From: Aeromonas salmonicida subsp. salmonicida
Lineage (GTDB): Bacteria; Pseudomonadota; Gammaproteobacteria; Enterobacterales; Aeromonadaceae
Direction of reading: 5' to 3'
DNA: 64,000 nt
Assembly (NCBI RefSeq): GCF_001643305.1
Contig: NZ_LSGW01000069.1
Span: 62,001-126,000 of the forward strand
The position numbers and the translations under genes are program-made. Below, in pieces: positions 52,592 to 64,000 of this stretch (within the stretch, counting starts at the first letter, position 1; every line of letters starts with the position of its first letter). Under the pieces are notes generated by a model. It ran no database searches. It had not been told where the DNA came from and was given only the letters and a program-made list of their open reading frames with translations.

Positions 52592-53163
52592 GTTATGTCC
52601 CAATTCTCAAGCCTGAACATTATTATTGTTTTCTGTTGTTGCACTTATTTCATATTCATATCAGTCGCCAGCTGCGCCGCAATTTATCTGCTTATCTGCA
52701 GGGATATCTGGCCATGGTGCCCGATCAGCACGCCCTCGCCTCACTGACAGCCACAGGGATGCCACATCGATGCATAGTTTCGTGGTGACATATCGGCATA
52801 CAAAGGGCACGAGGGGCCAAGGCCGCCAGTGTAATCAATCGGAGTCTTGAGGGATATCCTGCGGGCGCCCTCATTTGTAACAAACCATAAGATAACAAGG
52901 GCAGCAGCTTAATAGCGGCCAGCCCGTCCATTATTTCAAATAAAGATGAATCATCCCTGCTTTCGGCAACTCAGGCCGTGAACGGATACTGCATGAAAAA
53001 TAGTGAAACATGGCTATTGAGCCAGAGAAAAATAATGGGTTGCGAAGTGATGCTACCCGTTCACTTAATAACGAAACAGTCGGTGTCAATACAAGGGACA
53101 ACACCGCCGACATAGCCCTGCCCTGGCTGGCACACAGCGTCGATATAAAAAAGAGGCAAAAAA
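52592..53163. other. Intergenic region between the M16 protease and asd
   Basis: About 570 bp, AT-richer than the neighbours. Short reading frames on both strands lack ribosome sites and family features. I see no RNA gene or repeat that I can support. It contains the M16 protease promoter region near 52592-52700. Confidence 0.4.
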
Positions 53164-53185
53164 ACAGGGGGCCTGAGCCCCCTGT
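53164..53185 (-). terminator. Terminator after asd
   Basis: ACAGGGGGC/GCCCCCTGT 9-bp stem with a 4-nt loop. On the minus strand a run of T follows, so it closes asd. Confidence 0.88.
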
Positions 53186-53212
53186 CCTTTCATTATCCAT
53201 TGCCTATCAACG

Positions 53213-54328
53213 TCAGCCACGGGCTAGCAGTATGTTGAGCATGCGGCGCAGGGGCTCGGCGGCGCCCCACAGCAGCTGGTCACCCACGGTGAAGGCGGCC
53301 AGGTATTCCGGGCCCATGTTGAGCTTGCGCAGACGACCGACCGGAATGCTGAGGGTACCGGTGACGGCGGCCGGTGTCAGCTCGCGGGCGGTGATGTCGC
53401 GATCGTTGGGGATCACTTTCACCCAGTCGTTATGGGCAGCCAGCAGGGCTTCGATCTCCGCCAGCGGCACGTCTTTTTTGAGTTTGATGGTGAAGGCCTG
53501 GCTGTGGCAACGCAGGGCACCGATCCGCACGCACAGACCATCCACCGGAATGGCGGCATCTTCGATCCCCAGGATCTTGTTGGTCTCGGCCTGGCCCTTC
53601 CACTCTTCGCGGCTCTGGCCGTTGTCGAGCTTGGTGTCAATCCAGGGGATGAGGCCACCGGCCAGCGGCACGCCGAAGTTGTCCACCGGCAAGGTGCCTG
53701 ATCGGGTCTTCTCGGTGATCTTGCGCTCGATATCCAGGATGGCAGAGGCGGGATCCGCCAGCTCCACCGCCACTTCGTCGCGCAGCAGACCCATCTGGGT
53801 GACCAGCTCGCGCATGTGACGCGCGCCACCGCCCGATGCAGCCTGATAGGTCGCCACACTGACCCACTCCACCAGATCGGCCTTGAACAGGCCACCCAGG
53901 GCCAGCAGCATCAGGCTGACGGTGCAGTTGCCACCGACGAAGGTCTTGAGCCCCTTGTCCAGCGCCTGTTCGATGACGTCACCGTTGACCGGATCCAGTA
54001 TGATGACGGCGTCTTTTTCCATCCGCAGGGAGGAGGCGGCGTCAATCCAGTAACCTTGCCAGCCAGCGGCCTTCAGACGGGGATAGACATCCTTGGTGTA
54101 GTCGCCGCCTTGCGCCGTGATGATGATATCCTGCTTGGCCAGCGCCTCGATATCGAAGGCATCCTGCAAGGTACCGGCATCCACGCCGAAGTTGGGGGCG
54201 GCCTCACCGGCCTGGGAGGTGGTGAAGAAGGTGGGTTGAATACGGGCAAAATCCTTCTCTTCCTGCATCCGGCTCATCAATACCGAGCCCACCATGCCAC
54301 GCCAACCGACCAAACCTACTTTTTTCAT
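53213..54328 (-). CDS. asd: Aspartate-semialdehyde dehydrogenase
   Basis: A 371-residue enzyme making aspartate semialdehyde for lysine, diaminopimelate, methionine and threonine. The N-terminal NADP motif [13 protein letters not shown] and the catalytic cysteine in [11 protein letters not shown] (near residue 134) are clear. [12 protein letters not shown] near 270 carries the active-site histidine. Length matches the E. coli-type Asd (367). It is divergent from ycaO across about 364 bp. Confidence 0.97.
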   Translation of the reverse strand: MKKVGLVGWRGMVGSVLMSRMQEEKDFARIQPTFFTTSQAGEAAPNFGVDAGTLQDAFDIEALAKQDIIITAQGGDYTKDVYPRLKAAGWQGYWIDAASSLRMEKDAVIILDPVNGDVIEQALDKGLKTFVGGNCTVSLMLLALGGLFKADLVEWVSVATYQAASGGGARHMRELVTQMGLLRDEVAVELADPASAILDIERKITEKTRSGTLPVDNFGVPLAGGLIPWIDTKLDNGQSREEWKGQAETNKILGIEDAAIPVDGLCVRIGALRCHSQAFTIKLKKDVPLAEIEALLAAHNDWVKVIPNDRDITARELTPAAVTGTLSIPVGRLRKLNMGPEYLAAFTVGDQLLWGAAEPLRRMLNILLARG

Positions 54329-54692
54329 AATGTCCTACCCTGGATAGCTGTTATAGAAACTGTGTATTGAAACCCGTAACCCCTTGTCCGACGCGGGCCG
54401 TTCACAAGTAGATTACAAAATACGTGTTGCGAAAAATGCATCTGTCCACATTACGGATTGTGACGGCAGGTGCAAGTCGAATTGCGCAATATTCTGTGCC
54501 GTTCGCTGCAATATCCGCCAGCCCGCCGTAGCCTTGGCCGCCAAGCGGGTATCCCCCAGCCTCTTGCACAAGATTGGCGCGGGATCAACGCTGGGGCTCC
54601 CGGGTGCCAATCCTGTTTTTTGCCTGCCAAACGGGCTGACCCCTGCTATTATCTGCGGCCAAACATGAGCCAATAAAAATCAGGATATTGTG
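54329..54692. other. Divergent region between asd and ycaO
   Basis: About 364 bp holding promoters for both genes. No lysine riboswitch could be recognised by eye. A weak AGGATA precedes the ycaO start and AGGGTAGGA precedes asd. No gene is supported here. Confidence 0.4.
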
Positions 54693-56453
54693 ATGACCGA
54701 CCACACTTTTATTCCCGGCAAGGACGCGGCACTGGAAGACTCCATCGACCGTTTCCAGACCAAGCTGCAAGCCCTGGGGTTTGATATTGAAGAGGCCTCC
54801 TGGCTCAACCCTGTGCCCAACGTCTGGTCCGTGCACATCCGGGACAAGGAGTGCGCCCTCTGTTTCACCAACGGCAAGGGTGCCAGCAAGAAGGCGGCTC
54901 TCGCCTCCGCCCTTGGCGAATATTTCGAACGCCTCTCCACCAACTACTTCTTCGCCGACTTCTATCTGGGCGAGCAGGTGGCGAACTGTGATTTCGTACA
55001 CTACCCGAACGAGAAGTGGTTCCCCATCGAGGGTGACCAGTTCCCGGCCGGTCTGCTCGACCCCTTCACCCGCAAGTTCTACAACCCGGACGGTGAAGTC
55101 ACAGCCGACATGCTGGTGGATTTGCAGTCGAACAACGAAGAACGCGGCATCGTCGCCCTGCCCTTCGAGCGTCAGTCTGACCACGAGACCGTCTATATCC
55201 CGATGAACATCATCGGCAACCTCTATGTCTCCAACGGCATGAGCGCCGGCAACACCCGCACCGAGGCGCGCACTCAGGCACTCTCTGAAGTGTTCGAGCG
55301 CCACGTGAAGAACAAGATCATCGCCGAGGCCCTGAGCCTGCCACTGATCCCGGACGAGGTGATTGCCCGTTATCCGGGGATCGCTGCCTCCATCGCCGCG
55401 CTCGAAGCCGAAGGTTTCCCCATTTACAGCTTCGATGCCTCCCTGGGCGGCCGTTATCCGGTCATCTGCGTGGTGCTGCTCAACCCGAGCAACGGCACCT
55501 GCTTTGCCTCCTTCGGCGCCCACCCGCGCTTCGAAGTGGCTTTCGAGCGTACCGTCACCGAGCTGCTGCAAGGCCGTGGCTTGAAGGATCTGGACGTGTT
55601 CGTGCCGCCGTCATTCGACAATGAGCAGGTGGCTGATCACCATAATCTGGAAACCCACTTCATCGACTCATCAGGCCTCATCAGCTGGGATCTGTTCAAG
55701 CAGGATACGGACTTCGAGTTCGCTGACTGGGATTTCCGCGGTACCTCCCAGGAGGAGTTCGACCACCTGATCGGCATCTTCCACGAGCTGGAGCAGCCGG
55801 TCTACATCGCCGACTATGAGCATCTGGGCGTCTACGCCTGCCGCATCCTGGTGCCGGGTATGTCCGACATCTACCCGGCCGAAGACTTGCTGCTGGCCAA
55901 CAACAACATGGGGGCCAACCTGCGGGAAGTGATCCTGGCGCTGCCGTCCCTGGAGTGGGATGCCGAGCAGTACATGGCGTTGTTCGATCAACTGGACGAA
56001 GAGGGACATGACGAGCGTACCCGGGTGCGCGAGCTGCTCGGCATCGCCGCCGCCAAGGCCACAGCCCTGCACACCCTGCGGGTGGGCGAGCTCAAAGCCA
56101 TGCTGGCGCTGGCCGCCGGTGAGCTGGAGACGGCGCTGGATCTCATCGACTGGACCATGGAGTTCAACCAGTCCGTGTTCCCGGCTGATCGCGCCAACTA
56201 TTACCGTGCGCTGCGCGCCTGTGTCGAGCTGTTCATCGACGAGGAGCGTGATCCTGAGCAGTACCGCGCCGTCTTTACCCGCATGTACGGGGAAGAGACC
56301 CTGGCCCATGCCTGGGCCAACGCCCGCGGTGAAGCCCGCTTCCACGGACTGGAGGCGGCGGATCTGTCGCTCGCCCAGTTCCCGCTGCACCAGAAGCTGC
56401 TGGCCGCTTACGAGAAACTGCAAAAAGCCAAACGAGCCCATAGCTGGGCCTGA
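54693..56453 (+). CDS. ycaO: YcaO, ribosomal protein S12 methylthiotransferase accessory protein
   Basis: A 586-residue YcaO-domain protein. The N-terminus (TFIPGKDAALEDSI) and signature stretches such as FTNGKGASKKAALASALGEY, SAGNTRTEARTQALSEVFER and YEHLGVYACRILVPGMSDIY match E. coli YcaO closely. YcaO uses ATP and helps RimO modify ribosomal protein S12; its exact reaction is debated. C-terminal TPR-like helices follow the domain. The start may be ATG 54693 or GTG 54690. The order ycaO-focA-pflB is the same as in E. coli, separated here by a terminator. Confidence 0.95.
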   Translation: MTDHTFIPGKDAALEDSIDRFQTKLQALGFDIEEASWLNPVPNVWSVHIRDKECALCFTNGKGASKKAALASALGEYFERLSTNYFFADFYLGEQVANCDFVHYPNEKWFPIEGDQFPAGLLDPFTRKFYNPDGEVTADMLVDLQSNNEERGIVALPFERQSDHETVYIPMNIIGNLYVSNGMSAGNTRTEARTQALSEVFERHVKNKIIAEALSLPLIPDEVIARYPGIAASIAALEAEGFPIYSFDASLGGRYPVICVVLLNPSNGTCFASFGAHPRFEVAFERTVTELLQGRGLKDLDVFVPPSFDNEQVADHHNLETHFIDSSGLISWDLFKQDTDFEFADWDFRGTSQEEFDHLIGIFHELEQPVYIADYEHLGVYACRILVPGMSDIYPAEDLLLANNNMGANLREVILALPSLEWDAEQYMALFDQLDEEGHDERTRVRELLGIAAAKATALHTLRVGELKAMLALAAGELETALDLIDWTMEFNQSVFPADRANYYRALRACVELFIDEERDPEQYRAVFTRMYGEETLAHAWANARGEARFHGLEAADLSLAQFPLHQKLLAAYEKLQKAKRAHSWA

Positions 56454-56467
56454 TGTGATAGTCTGTT

Positions 56468-56490
56468 GAAGGGGCCTTGATGGCCCCTTC
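56468..56490 (+). terminator. Terminator after ycaO
   Basis: GAAGGGGCC (56468-56476) pairs with GGCCCCTTC (56482-56490) and is followed by TGTTATAT. Confidence 0.75.
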
Positions 56491-56679
56491 TGTTATATGG
56501 TGCCCTGGCGAGTGGTTTGTTATTCAAAGATGAAATAAAAAACAAAAAATACCCCTAAGGGGATTGGCAGCCAAGGGGGCATGATGCGGAACGGATGCAA
56601 AGATGCCTTGCCAGTGCCTGTTTTATGGCTTGACAAAGAAATTCTTTAAAATCATTGCATTAAAAAATGCATCATTTCT

Positions 56680-56693
56680 GTTTCAGCTGAAAC
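56680..56693. promoter_or_regulatory. 14-bp palindrome upstream of focA
   Basis: GTTTCAGCTGAAAC is a perfect 14-bp palindrome about 70 bp before the FNR site. A TACCCCT heptamer at 56550-56556 resembles a NarL site within an AT-rich region. Either could be regulatory, but no factor is assigned. Confidence 0.3.
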
Positions 56694-56762
56694 CTGGTGT
56701 AAAGAACGGCTTCCAGAGGACTCAAATATTTGTAGTAAAATTACATTCACAATCTGCAATTC

Positions 56763-56811
56763 TTGATCGGAGTCAATTTTGACGATCTGGCCCTTTGTTA
56801 TGATTTCCACA
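56763..56811 (+). promoter_or_regulatory. FNR-dependent class II promoter of focA-pflB
   Basis: TTGATCGGAGTCAA (56763-56776) matches 9 of 10 defined FNR positions. A TATGAT -10 hexamer lies at 56799-56804, exactly where it should be if the FNR site is centred at -41.5, giving a start near 56811. Anaerobic induction of focA-pfl by FNR is known in E. coli. Only about 25 nt of leader would precede focA. Confidence 0.75.
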
Positions 56812-56835
56812 GGCAAAACAGCAGGTACATGAGAA

Positions 56836-57684
56836 TTGAAAGCAGAATCTCCCTTTGATTGTCTCAAGCCAGAAGCCATCGCAGCATTGGCAGAAGACAT
56901 CACCTATGCCAAGGCTACCAAGCCTGCACACAAGGTCATCCCCCTTGCCATCACAGCAGGCGCTTTCATCGCCATCGCGTTTGTCTTTTTCATCACTGTC
57001 ACCACGGGTGCCGGCGATGTGGCCTGGGGCCTCAGCAAACTGGTCGGCGGCCTCTGTTTCTCCCTCGGTCTTATTCTGTGTGTGCTGCTCGGTGCCGAGT
57101 TGTTCACCTCCACGACCCTGACGCTGGTGGCCAAGGCCGCCAATCGCATCACCTGGGGTCAACTGCTCAAGAACTGGGGGCTGGTCTACTTCGGCAACCT
57201 CATCGGCGGTCTCATCATAGTCGCGCTCATCATCATGTCGGCCGAGTACACGGCGGCAAATGGCCAATGGGGCCTCAATGCCCTGAAAGTGGCCCAGCAC
57301 AAGATCCACCACACCTTCTTCGAGGCCCTCGCCCTCGGTATTCTCTGCAACCTCATGGTGTGTCTCGCCGTGTGGATGGCCTTCGGTGCCCGCAGTGCAA
57401 CCGACAAGGTGATGGTCATGCTGCTCCCGGTGGCCATGTTCGTGGCATCCGGTTTCGAGCACAGCATCGCAAACATGTTTATGATCCCGGTCGGTATCGC
57501 TATCCATAGCGTCGCAGGCCCGGAATTTTGGCAGGCCATCGGCCAGGATCCGGCGACCTTTGCCGATCTGACCGTATCCAACTTCGTCCTACACAACCTC
57601 ATTCCTGTCACCATAGGTAATATCATTGGTGGTGGCGTCATGGTTGGTCTGACTTACTGGTTTATCTTCCGTCGTCATCATTAA
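56836..57684 (+). CDS. focA: Formate channel FocA
   Basis: A 282-residue FNT-family pentameric channel for formate. The six helices and re-entrant loop motifs are present: LCVLLGAELFTSTTL, GNLIGGLIIVALI and GFEHSIANMFMIPVGI. The start must be the TTG at 56836. An in-frame TGA ends two codons before it, and the TTG-encoded residue aligns with the first methionine of E. coli FocA (then KAE-S/N-PFD). The ribosome site is weak (AGGT 9 nt upstream), so FocA synthesis should be low relative to PflB. Stop is 46 nt before pflB. Confidence 0.95.
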   Translation: MKAESPFDCLKPEAIAALAEDITYAKATKPAHKVIPLAITAGAFIAIAFVFFITVTTGAGDVAWGLSKLVGGLCFSLGLILCVLLGAELFTSTTLTLVAKAANRITWGQLLKNWGLVYFGNLIGGLIIVALIIMSAEYTAANGQWGLNALKVAQHKIHHTFFEALALGILCNLMVCLAVWMAFGARSATDKVMVMLLPVAMFVASGFEHSIANMFMIPVGIAIHSVAGPEFWQAIGQDPATFADLTVSNFVLHNLIPVTIGNIIGGGVMVGLTYWFIFRRHH

Positions 57685-57729
57685 GGATGATTGCGGGATA
57701 CTACATCAATACCGTGTGAGGTAATGAAA

Positions 57730-60012
<2,283 letters not shown>

Positions 60013-60044
60013 TCGCTTATTGGTAAGCAAGAGTCGCAGTGACT

Positions 60045-60074
60045 AAAAACCGGCGCCCAGGCGCCGGTTTTTTT
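60045..60074 (+). terminator. Terminator after pflB
   Basis: AAAAACCGGCGC (60045-60056), loop CCAG, GCGCCGGTTTTT (60061-60072), then more T. This is a strong intrinsic terminator. Confidence 0.92.
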
Positions 60075-60414
60075 ATGTCTGCTTGCCAGCAGGCATCCAC
60101 TCGAAAGGGATCTGACATCCCTCCCCCTTCACCCGGAAAGGACTGGGGTGGATTCTCCCCTCACCCTCCTGCCCGTCTCTTCCCTCTTTTCAGTGAAGCA
60201 AAAAGCCGCAACGGGATCCTTCGATAGGCCCCCATAGCCCCCGCAAGGCGTGCTCAGTACACACTCTCTCAGGGAGGGAGCAGGATAAGGCAGAGCCCGT
60301 GTATCGCTAATAGCAAGCCACCTGATAGCAGCAGGGGCAGAAGAGTATGACTCCCCTGCCCCTGCGGCATATCAACAGCACTGTGGACCGGATAACGGCT
60401 TGGCTGACCTGGGT
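60075..60414. other. Intergenic region between pflB and ycgN
   Basis: About 340 bp with no gene I can support. An inverted repeat, GCAGGGGCAG (60331-60340) with CTGCCCCTGC (60356-60365), may serve ycgN on the minus strand but lacks a T tract. Confidence 0.4.
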
Positions 60415-60870
60415 TCAACTCGCCCAGGTGATGATGTGATCGATCCACTCACCGGCATGAGCTTCGTGTATCACCTTGCCGCGCACCGACTGTCCCGCCT
60501 GATGCATGGCGGAGCGACTGCCGGTGATCAGCGGATGCCATTCGGGCAGGGTCTGCCCCTCGGCCAGCAACCGGTAGGCACAGGTCGAGGGCAGCCAGTC
60601 ATACTCGGCAATCTTGTCGAATGTGATCTGCAGGCAATCAGGCTCTTTCTGGAAGCGGTTGCCGTAATCGGAGCACTGGCAGGTCTTGGTGTTGAGCAGA
60701 TCGCAGGCCACATTGGTGAACACCAGTTCGTCGGTATCCTCATCGATCAGCTTGTTCAGGCAGCACTTGCCGCAGCCATCGCACAGGGACTCCCACTCGG
60801 CAGCTGTCATCTGTTGCAGGGTCTTTTCCTGCCAAAAAGGAGTTGGCTGCATTTTCTCGACTTGCTGCAT
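60415..60870 (-). CDS. ycgN: YcgN family cysteine-cluster protein (UPF0260)
   Basis: A 151-residue protein with the [11 protein letters not shown] and CQCSDY clusters and the [18 protein letters not shown] motif that define YcgN (UPF0260/YkgJ-like zinc or iron-sulfur cluster proteins). The function is unknown. The ribosome site before the ATG at 60870 is weak; a start six codons later is possible. It is monocistronic. Confidence 0.93.
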   Translation of the reverse strand: MQQVEKMQPTPFWQEKTLQQMTAAEWESLCDGCGKCCLNKLIDEDTDELVFTNVACDLLNTKTCQCSDYGNRFQKEPDCLQITFDKIAEYDWLPSTCAYRLLAEGQTLPEWHPLITGSRSAMHQAGQSVRGKVIHEAHAGEWIDHIITWAS

Positions 60871-60957
60871 GGAGGGGCTCGCTAAATAGACCAGTAAAGC
60901 GCGTGGTTATACGCCTTATGGCCCGATTTTTCAAGGTTGGCAACGGTCTGCGGTAAG

Positions 60958-61032
60958 CGTTGGGCTTCGCAGGCTCAGCCACAACCTACAAAGCAGAAAA
61001 TAATGTAGGTTGGTTCGAAGTGAAGCCTAACG
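60958..61032. repeat. 75-bp imperfect palindromic intergenic repeat
   Basis: The outer arms are CGTTGGGCTTC (60958-60968) and GAAGCCTAACG (61022-61032), one mismatch. The inner arms are CAACCTACA (60982-60990) and TGTAGGTTG (61004-61012), a perfect match. The nested inverted repeat resembles short palindromic elements scattered through gammaproteobacterial genomes (the GTAGGTTGGG type). It lies between ycgN and sucD. Confidence 0.7.
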
Positions 61033-61045
61033 TTTATCAGCCATA

Positions 61046-61074
61046 AAAAATGCCGCCCATCGGGCGGCATTTTT
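61046..61074. terminator. Terminator after sucD
   Basis: AAAAATGCCGCCC (61046-61058) pairs with GGGCGGCATTTTT (61062-61074) around a 3-nt loop. It closes the suc operon on the minus strand. Confidence 0.9.
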
Positions 61075-61101
61075 CTATCAGAGATAACAGGCTGAAAGGA
61101 A

Positions 61102-61973
61102 TTACCAGCCAGTCACTTCACGCAGAGCCTTGCCGATATCAGCAAGGGAGCGCACGGTTTTTACGCCCGCATCTTCCAGGGCGGCAAATTTCTCTGCTGC
61201 CGTGCCCTTGCCACCGGCGATGATGGCGCCCGCATGACCCATGCGCTTGCCAGCCGGGGCGGTGACGCCCGCTATGTAGGAGACCACCGGCTTGGTGACG
61301 TGGGCCTTGATGTAGGCCGCCGCTTCTTCCTCGGCGCTGCCGCCGATCTCGCCGATCATCACAATCGCTTCGGTCTTGGGATCGTTCTGGAACATCTCCA
61401 GGATGTCGATGAAGTTGGAACCCGGGATGGGGTCGCCACCGATACCGACGCAGGTGGACTGGCCGAAGCCCTCGTCCGTGGTCTGCTTGACCGCTTCATA
61501 GGTCAGGGTGCCGGAGCGGGAGACGATGCCCACCTTGCCCGGCTTGTGGATGTGGCCCGGCATGATACCGATCTTGCACTCACCCGGGGTGATCACACCC
61601 GGGCAGTTCGGGCCTATCATGCGCACGCCCGTCTCTTGCAGCTTCACCTTGACCTCGAGCATGTCCAGGGTCGGGATGCCTTCGGTGATGGTAACGATGA
61701 GCTTGATGCCGGCATCGATGGCTTCCAGGATGGCGTCCTTGCAGAACGGCGCTGGCACATAGATGACGGAAGCAGTGGCACCCGTGGTTTCAACCGCATC
61801 ACGCACTGTGTTGAACACCGGCAGGCCCAGGTGGGTGGTGCCACCCTTGCCTGGCGACACGCCGCCGACCATCTGGGTACCGTAGGCAATCGCCTGTTCG
61901 GAGTGGAAGGTACCCTGACCGCCGGTGAAGCCCTGGCAGATCACCTTGGTGTCTTTGTTGATCAGAACGCTCA

Positions 61974-61974
<1 letters not shown>
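61102..61974 (-). CDS. sucD: Succinyl-CoA synthetase alpha subunit
   Basis: A 290-residue subunit of the TCA-cycle enzyme that forms succinate and a nucleoside triphosphate from succinyl-CoA. The CoA-binding Rossmann domain comes first ([19 protein letters not shown]). The phosphorylated histidine lies in [14 protein letters not shown] (near residue 246). [19 protein letters not shown] is intact. The start overlaps the sucC stop by one base (TAATG), implying coupling. Usual length. Confidence 0.98.
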
Positions 61975-63140
<1,166 letters not shown>

Positions 63141-63201
63141 AGATGCTCTATCCGTGTTGTAGGTATTTCCGTCCGGGGCTCGTGTTTCTCAATCCCCTGT
63201 G

Positions 63202-63224
63202 AAGGGGGCCTCAAGGGCCCCTTG
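63202..63224 (-). terminator. GC-rich stem-loop between sucB and sucC
   Basis: GGGGCC and GGCCCC (63205-63210 and 63216-63221) form a compact stem, with partly paired flanks, in the short sucB-sucC gap. No strong T tract is seen. It may attenuate or process the suc mRNA between sucB and sucC. Confidence 0.45.
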
Positions 63225-63260
63225 TTATCTTTCTAATTCGCTCAGAATTTTGCTGATTGC

Positions 63261-64000
63261 CTAGACATCCAGCAACAGACGGGTCGGGTCTTCCAGCAGC
63301 TCCTTGATGGAGACCAGGAAGCCCACCGACTCGCGACCGTCGACGATGCGGTGATCATAAGAGAGGGCCAGGTACATCATCGGCAGGATCTCGACCTTGC
63401 CGTCCACCGCCATAGGTCTGTCCTGGATCTTGTGCATACCCAAGATGGCGCTTTGGGGCGGGTTGATGATGGGGGTGGACATCAGGGAGCCAAACACACC
63501 ACCGTTGGTGATGGTGAAGTTGCCGCCAGTCAGTTCATCCACGGTCAGCTTGCCGTCACGGCCCTTGCCAGCCAAGTCTTTGATGGCCTTCTCGATGTCG
63601 GCCAGGCTCATGTTGTCGCAATCGCGCAGCACAGGGGTCACCAACCCGCGGGGGGTAGAAACGGCGATGCTGACGTCGAAATAGTTGTGGTAAACGATGT
63701 CGTCACCGTCCAGCCCGGCGTTCACTTCCGGATAGCGTTTCAGGGACTCCACCACCGCCTTGACGTAGAAGGACATGAAGCCGAGCTTGATGCCGTGCTT
63801 CTTCTCGAAGATCTCGCCGTACTGCTTGCGCAGCTTCATGATGGGCGCCATGTTGATCTCGTTGAAAGTGGTCAGCATGGCAGTGGTGTTTTTGGCTTCC
63901 AGCAGACGCTCGGCAATGCGCTTGCGCAGACGAGTCATGGGCACGCGCTTCTCGGTGCGACCCACCAGCGGTGCTACTGCTGCCACAGGCGCAGCTGCGG
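63261..64000 (-). CDS. sucB: 2-oxoglutarate dehydrogenase E2 subunit (SucB), partial
   Basis: The 3' part of dihydrolipoyl succinyltransferase. The reading frame stays open to the window edge, so the lipoyl and most of the E1/E3-binding region lie outside. About 246 codons are present, mainly the catalytic domain. The active-site motif YDHRIVDG lies near the C-terminus, and [15 protein letters not shown] marks the start of the acyltransferase domain after an Ala/Pro linker. The enzyme transfers the succinyl group from lipoyl to CoA in the TCA cycle. It is upstream of sucC and sucD, the usual sucABCD order. Confidence 0.97.
   Translation of the reverse strand, partial: AAAPVAAVAPLVGRTEKRVPMTRLRKRIAERLLEAKNTTAMLTTFNEINMAPIMKLRKQYGEIFEKKHGIKLGFMSFYVKAVVESLKRYPEVNAGLDGDDIVYHNYFDVSIAVSTPRGLVTPVLRDCDNMSLADIEKAIKDLAGKGRDGKLTVDELTGGNFTITNGGVFGSLMSTPIINPPQSAILGMHKIQDRPMAVDGKVEILPMMYLALSYDHRIVDGRESVGFLVSIKELLEDPTRLLLDV

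Noticed and set aside
52725-53200. Small minus-strand frames in the gap before asd
   Set aside because: They run across the asd terminator, lack ribosome sites and show no conserved features.

Overview
The window is chromosomal DNA from a GC-rich, facultatively anaerobic gammaproteobacterium. Aeromonas is the best guess. The reasons are Enterobacterales/Vibrionales-type gene sets (ycaO-focA-pflB, glpABC, nrfABCD-EFG, sucBCD, metE/metR, tnaCA, ychJ, ycgN) with moderately diverged proteins, and an acetoacetyl-CoA reductase plus TctCBA alongside them. The genus is inferred from gene content only. I saw no rRNA, tRNA, insertion sequence, prophage or CRISPR array. Gene density is high and most genes end in clear stem-loop terminators.

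Layout. 1-16 kb: the end of a YbjL-type transporter, an MltF-like lytic transglycosylase, the tctCBA tricarboxylate transporter facing a three-gene unit (Mlc-like ROK regulator, CitA-type kinase, CitB-type regulator), a Cache-domain chemoreceptor, ychJ, then glpABC (anaerobic glycerol-3-phosphate dehydrogenase) behind CRP, GlpR and FNR-like sites. 16.8-24.6 kb: a nitrite-ammonification cluster. nrfABCD makes the pentahaem reductase and its electron-delivery chain. nrfE, a thioredoxin-like gene and a fused nrfF-nrfG form the dedicated haem-ligation system. A strong terminator and a duplicated nrfD tail separate the halves. 24.7-31 kb: a Nudix hydrolase, pbpG, tryptophanase with a recognisable TnaC leader, a DUF2256 gene coupled to an internally shortened photolyase-like gene, and dadA.

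31-53 kb: accessory and metabolic genes. These are a TetR regulator divergent from a lipoprotein amidohydrolase, a family 9 glycosyltransferase, a solute-binding protein, metE/metR with a repeat-rich control region, an iron-siderophore unit (AraC regulator, TonB-dependent receptor, FhuF-like reductase), phaB, a LysR/NAD(P)-binding protein divergent pair, a 2OG-Fe(II) oxygenase followed by a C-S lyase, and a large M16 protease. 53-64 kb: core metabolism, with asd, ycaO-focA-pflB behind a textbook FNR promoter, ycgN, and the 3' part of the TCA operon (sucB-sucC-sucD).

Taken together, the anaerobic genes (glpABC, nrf, focA-pflB, tnaA) describe formate and glycerol-3-phosphate oxidation coupled to quinone-linked nitrite reduction, with fermentative pyruvate cleavage. 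No obviously new multigene defence or mobile system was found. The most unusual items are local: the duplicated nrfD C-terminus encoding a 37-residue ORF, the photolyase lacking about 100 internal residues, the 23-bp phased repeats before metR, the tctC start codon inside a stem-loop, and the fusion and terminator arrangement of the nrf cluster.
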